Positions 25,727 to 33,496 are shown, counted from the first letter of the stretch. The stretch: DNA of 64,000 bases from Streptomyces kaniharaensis (GCF_009569385.1 NZ_WBOF01000003.1:620001-684000); one strand, 5' to 3'. Numbers and translations: made by a program. The notes: a model not told the origin generated them from the letters alone.

Positions 25727-26272
25727 TCAGGCCTCGCTCCGGACGCGCGCGTGGAGGTGCTCGTCGTGCCAGCCGTCCGCGTGCAGCAGCGCGCTGCGCA
25801 TCGTCCCCTCCAGCGCGAACCCCGCCCGCTCGGCCACCCGGCAGGATGCCGCGTTGGCCGTCGAGTGCGTCAACCGCAGCCGGTGGAGGCCCAGTTCGCC
25901 GAGCGCCCAGCGGGTGACCTCGGCGAGCGCCGCGGCGGCCAGGCCGCGCCTGCGCGCGGCGGGGAGCAGCCAGTACAGGAACTCGGCCGTGCCGTCGGCG
26001 AGGCTGACGTCCCCCAGACCGATCAGGCCCTGAGCCTCGTCGGTATCCGCCGGTGCGACGGCCCAGATCGCCGCCGACTCGTCCCGCCAGTAGGTGCCCC
26101 ACCGCCCGATCCGCGCCCGGGCCTCCTCCGGCGAGAGCCGGCCGAGCCGGTTCCAGTGCCGGATGTCCGCGTCTTCGGACGCTGCCACGAGGGCGCCCAC
26201 GTCGGACACCCGCCACGGACGCAGCACCGACCCGTCGGCGAGCCGTAGTCGGGGCTGTTCGCGCTGCCCCAT
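25727..26272 (-). CDS. GNAT-family N-acetyltransferase (RimJ/RimL type)
   Basis: About 181 aa from the ATG at 26272 (GAAGG before it); longer in-frame starts exist. The acetyl-CoA site is LLPAARRRGLAAAALAEVTR, followed by LGELGLHRLRLTHSTANAAS and VAERAGFALEGTMRSALLHA, typical of the RimJ/RimL/Ats1 branch that acetylates N-termini or small amines. It is convergent with the Ehr-type operon; the short gap (25621-25726) contains no gene. Confidence 0.88.
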   Translation of the reverse strand: MGQREQPRLRLADGSVLRPWRVSDVGALVAASEDADIRHWNRLGRLSPEEARARIGRWGTYWRDESAAIWAVAPADTDEAQGLIGLGDVSLADGTAEFLYWLLPAARRRGLAAAALAEVTRWALGELGLHRLRLTHSTANAASCRVAERAGFALEGTMRSALLHADGWHDEHLHARVRSEA

Positions 26273-26367
26273 CCGGCCTTCGGGGACGACGGGGGTTATC
26301 GGATCGATGTAGGTCACCGCCCCAGGCTGCCGTACCCCGTGCGCCGCCACCAGGGAATTGCGTCGAC

Positions 26368-26499
26368 TCAGTGCCGGTTGCCGAGGGCGAAGAGCAGGAT
26401 CACGAACCCGGCGAAGAGGTGGGTGCCGAGGATGTAGACCCCGGCGCGGATCAGCATGGCCTTGCGGCGGCTCTTCTCGTCGCTGACGCTGTCACTCAT
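26368..26499 (-). CDS. 43-aa single-helix membrane protein
   Basis: MSDSVSDEKSRRKAMLIRAG followed by a hydrophobic segment ending FVILLFALGNRH. The ATG at 26499 follows ACAGGAGTCCCG and overlaps the stop of the gene upstream. Small single-span proteins of this kind (DUF6126-like) are common in streptomycetes. The last 37 bases are duplicated at 8904-8940. Function unknown. Confidence 0.6.
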   Translation of the reverse strand: MSDSVSDEKSRRKAMLIRAGVYILGTHLFAGFVILLFALGNRH

Positions 26500-26678
26500 C
26501 GGGACTCCTGTGCGGGGGAACGGTCTTGACGGGGCTGGGGGCGGATGTGGATGCGCCGGCCGGTGACGGCGGCCTCGGCGAGGAGGGCTGTCAGGGTCGG
26601 CAGGTCGACCACCTCCGCCGGCTCGGTGGCGCCGTGGTCGTCGTAGGGCGTGATGGTGTAACGCAAGTGCGGCCTCAA
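26496..26678 (-). CDS. Small hypothetical protein in a micro-operon
   Basis: 60 aa beginning MRPHLRYTITPYDDHGATEP, with LPTLTALLAEAAVTGRRIHI. The start is a TTG overlapping the stop of the gene upstream (TTGA), and its own stop overlaps the next ATG. No family is recognised. The overlaps argue that it is translated by coupling. Confidence 0.45.
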   Translation of the reverse strand: MRPHLRYTITPYDDHGATEPAEVVDLPTLTALLAEAAVTGRRIHIRPQPRQDRSPAQESR

Positions 26679-26836
26679 TCCGAGGTCGTGGTGGACGGGG
26701 TCAGGGGCGGGCGGACGCGCACGGTCCTGCCGCCGCCGGGGTCGGGCTCGATCGTCGGCTCACCGTCGAGGTGCTCGCGCCGGGCGTTGTTGTCGGCCGG
26801 TTCACCGTGACGGCGGTCCCGCCGGCGCCGGATCAT
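26675..26836 (-). CDS. Short protein with HATPase-like C-terminal remnant
   Basis: 53 aa, start MIRRRRDRRHGEPADNN. The end EPDPGGGRTVRVRPPL matches the tail of the HATPase at 16919-17407 (RPDPGGGRTVCVLLPL), while the ATP-binding boxes are missing. It is probably a truncated anti-sigma-like gene that still heads a three-gene run of 4-bp overlaps. Confidence 0.4.
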   Translation of the reverse strand: MIRRRRDRRHGEPADNNARREHLDGEPTIEPDPGGGRTVRVRPPLTPSTTTSD

Positions 26837-26858
26837 CGAGAGTCCTCGGCGGAAGCGG

Positions 26859-28574
26859 TCACCTACTCACGCTTGCGGCGGTGACGTCCGGCGCCGTGCG
26901 GCCGGCCGGGACGAGGGGGCCGTGGAGATGGGTGCGGGCGTAGCTGATGGCGTCCGGGGTCGTCTCGAACACGTGCCCGTCGGCGCGGAGTTGGTCGAGT
27001 ACGCCGAGGGCGTCGAGGGGGCGCTGGTGTTCGTCGCGGATGCCGGAGACGAGGACGAGGGTGCCGCGGCGCTGGAGCTTGGTGATGGCGTCGCCGAGGA
27101 CGGTGGCGCCGCTGGCGTCGATCGCGCTGACCCTCGACATCCGCAGGATCGCGACCTTGACGTCGGCGCTCTCGGTGAGTTCGAGGAGGAAGCGGTGCGC
27201 GGCGGCGAACAGCAGCGGGCCGTCGATGCGGTACGCGACGATGTGCTCGGCGAGCAGCGCCTGCTCCTCGTCGTGGTGGTCCGCCGGGGGAAGGTCATCG
27301 TGCAGCGGCACCTGCTCGACCCGCGCCGCCTTCGCGACGGCGGCCAGCGCGAGCACGCCCGAGACGAGCAGGCCGACGACGACGGCGGTGACCAGGTCGA
27401 AGGCGAGCGTGGCGGCGGCGGTGAGGACCAAGACGGCGGCCTCGCCTCGCCCGGTGCGGGCGATCGCCCGCAGCGAGCCGACCTCGACCATCCGCACGGC
27501 GGTGGCGATCAGCACGCCGGCCAGGGCGGCCAGCGGGATCCCGGCCACCAGCGGTGCGGCAGCGAAGACGATCACCGCAAGCACCGCCGCGTGGACAAGG
27601 GCGGCGAGGCGGGAGACGGCGCCGGAGCGGACGTTGACGGCGGTGCGGGCGATCGCGCCGGTGGCGGCGACGCCGCCGAACAGCGGAGCGGCCAGGTTGG
27701 CCAGGCCCTGCCCGAACAGTTCGCGGTCGCTGTCGTGGCGCTCGGACACGCTCATGGCGTCCGCGGCGGTCGCGGACATCAGCGACTCCAGCGCGGCCAG
27801 CGCCGCGACCGCGAGGGCGGACGGAAGCAGGGCCGGAACGGCGGAGAGGTCGAGGAAGCCCAGCGAGGGCGCCGGGAGTCCGGCCGGCAGGTGGCCGATG
27901 GTCGCGACCGGCAGATTCGCCGACGAAGCGACGATCGTCGCGCCCACGACGGCGATCAGCGAGAACGGCAGCGAGGGCCGCCACCGCACGCCGATCAGCA
28001 TCACGGCCGCCACGGCCAGAGCAAGGCCGAGCGCCGCCCAGTGCGGCGCGGCGGCGAAGTCCCCGAACGCCTTCGCCGCGACGACGGCAGGGTTGTCGCC
28101 CGCGGGCTTCTTCACCCCGAGCGCGCCGGGCACCTGCTGGAGCGCGATGACCCCGGCAATGCCGAGGGTGAAGCCCTCCACCACGGGCACCGGCACGTAG
28201 GCCATCCAGCGCCCGGCCCGGGCCAGCGCCAGAACGACCAGGATCACCCCGGCCAGCAACCCCACGGTCAGCACCCCGTCGGTGCCGTAGCGGGCCACGA
28301 TCGGCACCAGGACGACGGTCATCGCGCCGGTCGGCCCGGACACCTGAAGGTTGGAGCCGCCGAAGATCGCGGCCAGCGCGCCCGCGACGACGGCGGTGGC
28401 CAGGCCCGCCTCGGCGCCCGCGCCCGAGGAGATGCCGAAACCGAGCGCGAGCGGCAGCGCGACGATGGCCACGGTGAGCCCGGCGAGCAGGTCCTTGCGC
28501 GGGGAGCGACCCATGGTGGCGAGGATCTGCCGGTTCGGGAGGACGTTGCGCACCCGGCCTATGACGGCGTTCAC
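26859..28574 (-). CDS. SulP-family anion transporter with C-terminal STAS domain
   Basis: 571 aa, GTG start overlapping the ArsR stop by 4 bp. The SulP core reads DLLAGLTVAIVALPLALGFG, then GGSNLQVSGPTGAMTVVLVP and FGGVAATGAIARTAVNVRSG over about 10-12 helices, and a STAS domain follows from about residue 430 (AYRIDGPLLFAAAHRFLLEL ... AIDASGATVLGDAI). Members carry sulfate, bicarbonate or other anions. Cotranscription with an Rv0081-type ArsR and a small protein links it to the hypoxia genes. Confidence 0.88.
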   Translation of the reverse strand: MNAVIGRVRNVLPNRQILATMGRSPRKDLLAGLTVAIVALPLALGFGISSGAGAEAGLATAVVAGALAAIFGGSNLQVSGPTGAMTVVLVPIVARYGTDGVLTVGLLAGVILVVLALARAGRWMAYVPVPVVEGFTLGIAGVIALQQVPGALGVKKPAGDNPAVVAAKAFGDFAAAPHWAALGLALAVAAVMLIGVRWRPSLPFSLIAVVGATIVASSANLPVATIGHLPAGLPAPSLGFLDLSAVPALLPSALAVAALAALESLMSATAADAMSVSERHDSDRELFGQGLANLAAPLFGGVAATGAIARTAVNVRSGAVSRLAALVHAAVLAVIVFAAAPLVAGIPLAALAGVLIATAVRMVEVGSLRAIARTGRGEAAVLVLTAAATLAFDLVTAVVVGLLVSGVLALAAVAKAARVEQVPLHDDLPPADHHDEEQALLAEHIVAYRIDGPLLFAAAHRFLLELTESADVKVAILRMSRVSAIDASGATVLGDAITKLQRRGTLVLVSGIRDEHQRPLDALGVLDQLRADGHVFETTPDAISYARTHLHGPLVPAGRTAPDVTAASVSR

Positions 28575-28918
28575 GCCCGCGCCCCCTGAGTGGCTCCGGT
28601 CCGCAGCTCGGCGAGCAGCTGGCGCTGGTCAGTGATCATCTCGCCGAGGATCCGGCGGGCGGCCAGAAGCAGCTCGGCGACGTCCGGGGTGGCGAGCGCG
28701 TAGACCACGGTGTTGCCCTCGCGGGTGGCCGTCACCATGTTCGTGCGGCGCAACACCGCGAGCTGCTGGGAAAGGCTGCTGGCCTCGATGTCGATCGAGG
28801 CCAGCAGCTGGCGCACGGGCATCGGGCCGTCCTGAAGCAGTTCCAGGACACGGATGCGCGCCGGGTGACCCAGGGTGCGGAAGAACTCCGCCTTCGCCTG
28901 GTACAGCGGGACGGCCAT
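28571..28918 (-). CDS. Rv0081-type ArsR transcriptional regulator, second intact copy
   Basis: 115 aa: MAVPLYQAKAEFFRTLGHPA, then LLQDGPMPVRQLLASIDIEA, SLSQQLAVLRRTNMVTATRE and VVYALATPDVAELLLAARRI. It is the length of Rv0081 (114 aa) and aligns with the protein at 16383-16775 throughout. It has no metal-ligand Cys. It heads a SulP operon, which it probably regulates along with other TTAGCA/TGCTAA sites. Confidence 0.9.
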   Translation of the reverse strand: MAVPLYQAKAEFFRTLGHPARIRVLELLQDGPMPVRQLLASIDIEASSLSQQLAVLRRTNMVTATREGNTVVYALATPDVAELLLAARRILGEMITDQRQLLAELRTGATQGARA

Positions 28919-28939
28919 GACTCAGCCTTCTCCTTGCAG

Positions 28940-29116
28940 TTACTCGGTGTGGTCCACGATCGCGATGCCGTGACGGGCGGCGATGCTCAGCAGTCCGGCC
29001 ACCCGGCCGGCATAGGCCTGCGCCCCGTCGTCGTCACCGGCCGCCTCGGCCTTCTGTTGGGCCCGGCGCGCCTGGGCGAGTTGCTCCCGCAGTTCCTGGT
29101 CGAAGACCTCGGACAC
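28940..29116 (-). CDS. 58-aa helical protein upstream of ArsR-SulP
   Basis: GTG start behind GGGAGGGACGACG. The sequence begins VSEVFDQELREQLAQARRAQ and continues GDDDGAQAYAGRVAGLLSIA to AIVDHTE. It is predicted fully helical, perhaps coiled coil. A shortened paralogue exists at 17427-17510 with the same promoter-like element. It lies 21 bp before the ArsR gene, so it is the first gene of the ArsR-SulP operon. Similar short proteins are seen near stress genes in actinomycetes; the function is unknown. Confidence 0.6.
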   Translation of the reverse strand: MSEVFDQELREQLAQARRAQQKAEAAGDDDGAQAYAGRVAGLLSIAARHGIAIVDHTE

Positions 29117-29194
29117 CGTCGTCCCTCCCGCGCCCCGACAGCCGTGGCCGCCCGGCGCACTTCATACCGATCCAACAGCACACCAGCATGTATG

Positions 29195-29225
29195 AACATG
29201 AAGAATTTTTCAAATCGTATGTTTC
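29195..29225 (-). promoter_or_regulatory. Conserved promoter-like element, copy B
   Basis: On the minus strand TTGAAAAATTCTTCATG is followed by CATGCT at 17-bp spacing from TTGAAA. It lies 83 bp before the GTG at 29116 and matches the element at 17592-17626. It is probably the promoter of the small protein-ArsR-SulP operon. Confidence 0.5.
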
Positions 29226-29262
29226 GCAGATGGCTGTTCACGGTGGCGGCCGCCCCGGCCCA

Positions 29263-30018
29263 TCAGACCGACGCGGTGAAAGCCCCGTCGGTGAGGACCG
29301 GAACGACCGCACAGCCGTTCAGCTCGGTCGCGATGGACACGTCGTCGGCGAAGCCGCCCGCGGCGAGCTCCCGGCCGGAAATGCTCTCCCTGACGGCCTC
29401 GGCCACGTCCCCGGACGACTCGAACGCCGAGGCCGCCGCCTCGGCCTCCCTCGACAGCGAGGAGAGGCCGGCCTGCCGAAGTGCCGCGATCACCGCTCCG
29501 GCACCGAGCAAGTCCTCCAGCGCAGGGCGCACACTGCCATCGCGCCACCGCTCGCCGGCGGCGACGACACCGACCGGACGATCAGCCGTCCCGTAGCCGC
29601 GTTCAGCGAGCCACTCGGCAACGGCGTCACCGTTCCGCAGGCAGCCGGCCACCACGGCAACCCCGTCCGCCGCCGCGGCGATCGCCGATCCGTTGGGGGA
29701 CGGGAGAACCAGACTCGGAGTGAAGGGGGCCCGGCGCAGGGCCGCCGGCGAGAGTGACCACGGCGAATCCGGACCCACGGCTCGACGCTCCACAGCAAGG
29801 CGCGCACCCTGCTGCTTTGCGAACCTCTCGGCATTCCCGTCACGCCTGGCACACGGGATGACACGGGTGCCGGACTCGACGGCGACCGACACCGACGTGG
29901 TGAACGACAGCACGTCGACGACCACCAGGCAGGACACCTCACGGGCGAGGTGCTTCGCGCCGGTCGGCCCCCAGTCGAAACGCACTCCATGACCCGATGG
30001 CAGAAAGTAATCACTCAC
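29263..30018 (-). CDS. ComB-family 2-phosphosulfolactate phosphatase-like protein
   Basis: 251 aa. ComB family features are VVVDVLSFTTSVSVAVESGT near residue 35, LVLPSPNGSAIAAAADG, VVAGCLRNGDAVAEWL and VGVVAAGERWRDGSVRPALE with acidic Mg ligands. In archaea ComB acts in coenzyme M synthesis; bacterial homologues such as this one have no proven substrate. It starts 40 bp from an ArsR-type operator, so it may belong to the same regulon as the Ehr-type operon. Confidence 0.82.
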   Translation of the reverse strand: MSDYFLPSGHGVRFDWGPTGAKHLAREVSCLVVVDVLSFTTSVSVAVESGTRVIPCARRDGNAERFAKQQGARLAVERRAVGPDSPWSLSPAALRRAPFTPSLVLPSPNGSAIAAAADGVAVVAGCLRNGDAVAEWLAERGYGTADRPVGVVAAGERWRDGSVRPALEDLLGAGAVIAALRQAGLSSLSREAEAAASAFESSGDVAEAVRESISGRELAAGGFADDVSIATELNGCAVVPVLTDGAFTASV

Positions 30019-30062
30019 AGTTGATCATGCTGCCATCAATGCACCGCCATGAGCGAATCAAC

Positions 30063-30088
30063 CTTAGCATTTGCTAAAGTTGGCAACC
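30063..30088. promoter_or_regulatory. Candidate Rv0081-type ArsR operator, copy 3
   Basis: CTTAGCATTTGCTAAAG contains TTAGCA-TT-TGCTAA and is followed by TTGGCAACCG. It matches the site at 15727-15757 almost base for base and lies 45 bp upstream of the ComB-like start at 30018. Confidence 0.55.
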
Positions 30089-30097
30089 GTGGCGGCC

Positions 30098-30185
30098 GCC
30101 GCCACCCTTCTCGGTGGTGTCTGAAGGGTGGCGGCACCCCTCGTCGATTGACGAAGGCCCGGACCGCATCCGCAGTCCGGGCCGA
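30098..30185. terminator. Two hairpins downstream of the YjdM/PhnA gene
   Basis: Arms 30098-30110/30123-30135 form a perfect 13-bp stem, and GGCCCGGAC/GTCCGGGCC at about 30159-30185 form a 9-bp stem. They lie beyond the stop at 30217 on the minus strand and probably terminate that transcript. Confidence 0.6.
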
Positions 30186-30216
30186 CGTTCGCCCTGGCCG
30201 GCAGGGGCCGAAAGGG

Positions 30217-30576
30217 TCAGGCCTTCTTGACCACGCTCGACTTGAGCTGCATGGCGCCGAAGCCCTCGATGCGGCAGTCGATGTCATGCCCGTCGACGCC
30301 GTCGACCAGGCGGATGTTGCGGACCTTGGTGCCCGCCTTGATCCCCGAGGCGCTGCCCTTGACCTTGAGGGCCTTGATGACGGTCACCGTGTCGCCGTCG
30401 CTCAGCACGTTGCCGACCGCGTCCTTGATCACCCGATCGCCGGCACCGCCCTCGGCGCCGGCGCCGCCCGCCGCGGGCACCCACTCGTGGCCGCACTCCG
30501 GGCAGACCATGAGGGCGTTCATCTCGTAGGTGTATTCGCTCGAGCACTTCGGGCAAGGAGGGAGGTTCTCGCTCAT
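30217..30576 (-). CDS. YjdM/PhnA-family zinc-ribbon protein
   Basis: 119 aa. The N-terminal ribbon is CPKCSSEYTY ... VCPECGHEW. The C-terminal PhnA domain reads GNVLSDGDTVTVIKALKVKG and KVRNIRLVDGVDGHDIDCRI. The family was once linked to alkylphosphonate use, but YjdM is not required for it; the present role is unknown. A Gly/Ala linker joins the parts. Start ATG 30576, and GGAGGGAGGTTCTCGCTC overlaps the codon region. Confidence 0.85.
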   Translation of the reverse strand: MSENLPPCPKCSSEYTYEMNALMVCPECGHEWVPAAGGAGAEGGAGDRVIKDAVGNVLSDGDTVTVIKALKVKGSASGIKAGTKVRNIRLVDGVDGHDIDCRIEGFGAMQLKSSVVKKA

Positions 30577-30703
30577 ATGACCAGCGTATCCGCCCTCCGG
30601 CAGTGCACCCGCGCCACTGCTCCTCGCCATCACCGTGGACGCCGCCTGCGCCGACAGCACCGACCCAACTCCGGTCGATGACACGGCGGGAAGCTGCCCG
30701 ACC

Positions 30704-30840
30704 TCACGCCTCGGCCAGCCTGAAGCCGCTGACCAGGCCGGGCGCAATCCGGACGACGGAGTCCATGGCCTCGTCCACCCAGGGACTCGGTGTGAACGCC
30801 CGATCGTCGCCAGAGCCCTCGAGGGCGACCTGGAGTGAGC
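30704..30840 (-). pseudogene. PPOX-fold gene, C-terminal remnant
   Basis: The minus strand reads AFTPSPWVDEAMDSVVRIAP then GLVSGFRLAEA-stop, matching the end of the PPOX protein at 8414-8890 (PWVEGSMDRVVRISPDLVTG). No N-terminal half is present. It is the second decayed PPOX copy in the window. Confidence 0.6.
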
Positions 30841-30857
30841 CCCGCCTTCAGCGCTGG

Positions 30858-31229
30858 TCAGATCCCCGGGACCGGGCCGGTGTAGACCAGCTCCGCCGCG
30901 GTGTGCTGCGCCCGGCGCAGGTGAGCGCAGGCACGCTCGACCGCGGCAATGGCCTGACCCAGCTCGGACGCGAAGTCCGCCTGCCGCTGAACGGGGGTCG
31001 GCGGGTCGGCGTAGACGGCCAGATGCTCGGGGTCGATAGAGTTCAGACCGGCCGCGAGCTGGTGCAATGAACGCGGCAGTTGCTCCAGCAGGCCGGCCAG
31101 CGCGCCGATAGTGTGATGGACATCCGTCGGATAGGGATAGGCACCGGTCCGCACGGTGCACTCGTTGAGACGACGGACCTCATCGGCGGCTGCGACCGAG
31201 ATCTCGCACGGTGTGCGATCCGTGAGCAT
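30858..31229 (-). CDS. Conserved helical hypothetical protein
   Basis: About 123 aa, ATG 31229 behind AGGAGGTG. Helical throughout: VHHTIGALAGLLEQLPRSLH, then ELGQAIAAVERACAHLRRAQ. Proteins of this pattern occur widely in streptomycetes without known function. It is codirectional with the two genes upstream (31271, 31767) and may form an operon with them. Confidence 0.55.
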   Translation of the reverse strand: MLTDRTPCEISVAAADEVRRLNECTVRTGAYPYPTDVHHTIGALAGLLEQLPRSLHQLAAGLNSIDPEHLAVYADPPTPVQRQADFASELGQAIAAVERACAHLRRAQHTAAELVYTGPVPGI

Positions 31230-31270
31230 CACGACACCTCCTTGATCTGCACCTCGGCGCCGACCGGTGC

Positions 31271-31762
31271 TCAGGCGTGGACCGGAACGCGCACCCGCCG
31301 ACCCCTGGCGCCGGGCCGGGACGGCGACAGGCACACGGGGGGCCTCTCAGGAACCGGCACCGCTCCGGGGGCTCCCTCATCGTGCTCCTGTGACGCGGCG
31401 GCGGCTCGGCTCATCGCCGTACGCAGTTCAGCCACCGTTTGCGGCGCCTCGGTTGAGTGGACCGCGACGCGCGCGAACGGCGAGGGCCGGTTCAGGTCGA
31501 CGCTCACCACGACATCCCTGGACGGACGCAGGGCCACGAAGTCCCGGCCACCGGGATGGCGCCACACCCCCAGGCACAGCCTGCCGGGGACCAGCAGGCC
31601 ACTCTCACGAAGTCCGCGGACAACCCTCCACGGCTGCCTGGTGATCGTGACCTGCTCCACTGCCGTCAGCGGCACCCGCACCGGCCCCGACCGCGTCACG
31701 AGCCGCTCCCACCAGCGCAGCCGGACCACCAGGTCCGCGCCTTCGACCGTCAGCCTCGCCAT
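31271..31762 (-). CDS. Hypothetical protein with PH-like beta fold
   Basis: 163 aa. The first 110 residues (MARLTVEGADLVVRLRWWER, VRVPLTAVEQVTITRQPWRV, FVALRPSRDVVVSVDLNRPS) look like an all-beta, PH-domain-like unit; the tail is Pro-rich and disordered. No enzymatic motif is seen. It starts 5 bp after the preceding gene's stop, so the two are probably translated together. Confidence 0.5.
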   Translation of the reverse strand: MARLTVEGADLVVRLRWWERLVTRSGPVRVPLTAVEQVTITRQPWRVVRGLRESGLLVPGRLCLGVWRHPGGRDFVALRPSRDVVVSVDLNRPSPFARVAVHSTEAPQTVAELRTAMSRAAAASQEHDEGAPGAVPVPERPPVCLSPSRPGARGRRVRVPVHA

Positions 31763-31766
31763 CGCC

Positions 31767-32192
31767 TCACACCCCCTCTCCCGCGTCGGCCTCGACCTTC
31801 ACCCGCTCACCGTCCGCATCAGGCGCTCCGAGCTGCGCCGGCTGGACATGGGCCTGTGCGCCCAGCGGCGGCGCACCGTGCCGCTCCGGCCGGTGGCCAG
31901 CGGCATCGGCGATCGGTTGCCGCGGGGTGCCGACCGGGCCCGGCGGCGTCGGAATCGGCCGGCGGGCCACCACGCGTCCCACCCAGCGGCGCCCGCACTC
32001 GGGGCAGGGCGGCGCACCCTGGGGAGTGTACGGCGAGTTCACCGCTACACCGTCGCGGGAGAAGTACTCCCAGTCCCGTCCGTCGTCATCGCGGTAGTGC
32101 TGGACGTCGTAGTCCATGCTCCACTGGTGCCAGCAGTGGCCGCAGGTGAACTCCACGCGTTCCAGGGCCAGTTCCGTGATCACTGTCGACAC
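31767..32192 (-). CDS. Zinc-finger-type hypothetical protein
   Basis: 141 aa. CGHCWHQW near residue 17 and CPECGRRW near residue 63 form a likely zinc-binding pair on either side of an acidic segment (YRDDDGRDWEYF). The C-terminal half is low complexity. It heads the three-gene run 32192-30858. Function unknown. Confidence 0.5.
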   Translation of the reverse strand: MSTVITELALERVEFTCGHCWHQWSMDYDVQHYRDDDGRDWEYFSRDGVAVNSPYTPQGAPPCPECGRRWVGRVVARRPIPTPPGPVGTPRQPIADAAGHRPERHGAPPLGAQAHVQPAQLGAPDADGERVKVEADAGEGV

Positions 32193-32392
32193 CTCCTTCG
32201 TCGACGCGGTTCGCTGTCCGGCTCACGCGGTCGCTGCGGCGGCACGGCATCCGGCCGGCCATCCTGCGGACCGCCCTATCAGTCCGTATACCTCCAAACT
32301 GGTCGTCGGCACAACCGCAGAACGAGGTTTCCTTGAAGCGGACGTCCAGGTTGTCTCCAACATCACGGTCCTTGAGCGAAGGAGATTCCACC

Positions 32393-32587
32393 ATGCACGA
32401 AGGAAAGGTTGAGGTCTGGTATTCGGAGGCGGGCCAGGGGTGCATCCGGGACGACGCAGGCGATGGTCTGGACTTTTCCTCGGACGATCTCTTGAACCCC
32501 GACGAGGCCCTGACCTTGCACCGAGGGGACAGGGTCAGATACAGAGTCGAGGAAGGCATGCATGCGACCGCGGTTGAGCAGGCCTGA
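32393..32587 (+). CDS. Small CspA-like hypothetical protein
   Basis: 64 aa from the ATG at 32393, with GAAGGAG before it. The pattern GKVEVWYSEAGQGCIRDDAG ... FSSDDLL ... LHRGDRVRYRVEEGMHATAV resembles a short cold-shock/OB fold (GxVxW..xGxGFI..), though the aromatic RNP motifs are replaced. It may bind nucleic acid; this is inference. It is a single gene. Confidence 0.5.
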   Translation: MHEGKVEVWYSEAGQGCIRDDAGDGLDFSSDDLLNPDEALTLHRGDRVRYRVEEGMHATAVEQA

Positions 32588-32807
32588 CCCCGCCGCGCGT
32601 CGGATCACCGGGGTACGGTCACTCGGTGGGATCACCATCCGGCCAAACCGCCCCTGACGCCCGCTTGGCGTCAAGGGGCGCCGCCGGGGACGGACCGTCT
32701 CGTGTTCGACGCAGAGCGGAGCACCGACAGGTCAGCCCTGACGGGTTCAGGAGCCGGCCCCGTGAGTCCGTGCGCTCGGGCCCGGCTGTGGCAGGCGGTT
32801 GGCCCGA

Positions 32808-33215
32808 TCAGTGAGGGGCGTGCGGTGCGGCTGCGGCAGGCTCGGCGATGTGGATGGTGAGGTGTCCTGCTTCGGCATCGGCGGTGACGGTTGAGCCGTC
32901 GGCGATGTCGCCAGCGAGCAGGGCCCGGCCGATGCGGGTCTCGACTTCGCGCTGGATGAAGCGCCGCAGGGGCCGGGCCCCGTAGACGGGGTCGAATCCC
33001 TGGTCGGCGATGTGGCGGCGGGCCGCTTCGGTCAGGCGCAGGTCCAGGCGGCGGTCGGCGAGGCGGTGACGCAGGTCTTCGGTCAGCAGGTCGACGACGC
33101 GTTCGATCTCGGGCATGGTGAGTGGTTTGAAGAGGACCACGTCGTCGATGCGGTTGAGGAACTCGGGCCGGAAGTGGCGGCGCAATTCGTCCATGACGGC
33201 GGCGCGGGCGCTACG
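32808..33215 (-). pseudogene. clpB: ClpB chaperone, C-terminal remnant
   Basis: The frame reads AAVMDELRRHFRPEFLNRID, then DVVLFKPLTMPEIERVVDLL and GFDPVYGARPLRRFIQREVE, which is the end of the second AAA+ module and the C-terminal D2-small domain of ClpB. About 135 of roughly 870 residues remain. The upstream end stops abruptly near 33205-33215, where an Hsp20 tail begins on the other strand. An in-frame ATG at 33194 could start a 128-aa fragment, but it would have no ATP site. Confidence 0.85.
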
Positions 33216-33415
33216 GGGACGACGCCCAAGTCCTGGTCTCCGAGCGACCCGCTGGCACGTTCACCCGCCAGCTCTCCCTCGGGGAGGCACTCGACACCGA
33301 ACACATCGAGGCCGCCTACGACGCGGGTGTGCTGAAGCTGCACATCCCGGTGGCCGAGCAGGCCAAGCCTCGCAAGATCGAAATCAAGGGCGGCAAGAAG
33401 GAACTGCAGTCCTGA
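33206..33415 (+). pseudogene. Hsp20 small heat-shock protein, C-terminal remnant
   Basis: With no start, the frame reads ERPAGTFTRQLSLGEALDTE, then HIEAAYDAGVLKLHIPVAEQ and AKPRKIEIKGG. This is the second half of the alpha-crystallin domain with the GVLxLxIP signature and the C-terminal tail of an Hsp20/HspX-type chaperone. The first half is missing and the junction coincides with the clpB remnant on the minus strand. hspX is a hallmark DosR target in mycobacteria. Confidence 0.8.
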
Positions 33416-33429
33416 CCGACCGGCCCGGT

Positions 33430-33468
33430 GGTGGAGTCTCTGCAGCTGGACGCCGCAGAGACTCCACC
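33430..33468. terminator. Bidirectional hairpin terminator
   Basis: GGTGGAGTCTCTGC (33430-33443) and its exact complement (33455-33468) form a 14-bp stem with an 11-nt loop between the convergent ends of the hsp20 remnant and pflA. Confidence 0.75.
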
Positions 33469-33496
33469 GGCTTCCGTCCGTCTCCGATCAGGGCCG

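Noticed and set aside
30049..30681. Plus-strand frame starting right at the ArsR operator
   Set aside because: It runs antisense through the YjdM/PhnA gene and its terminators and has no recognisable domain.
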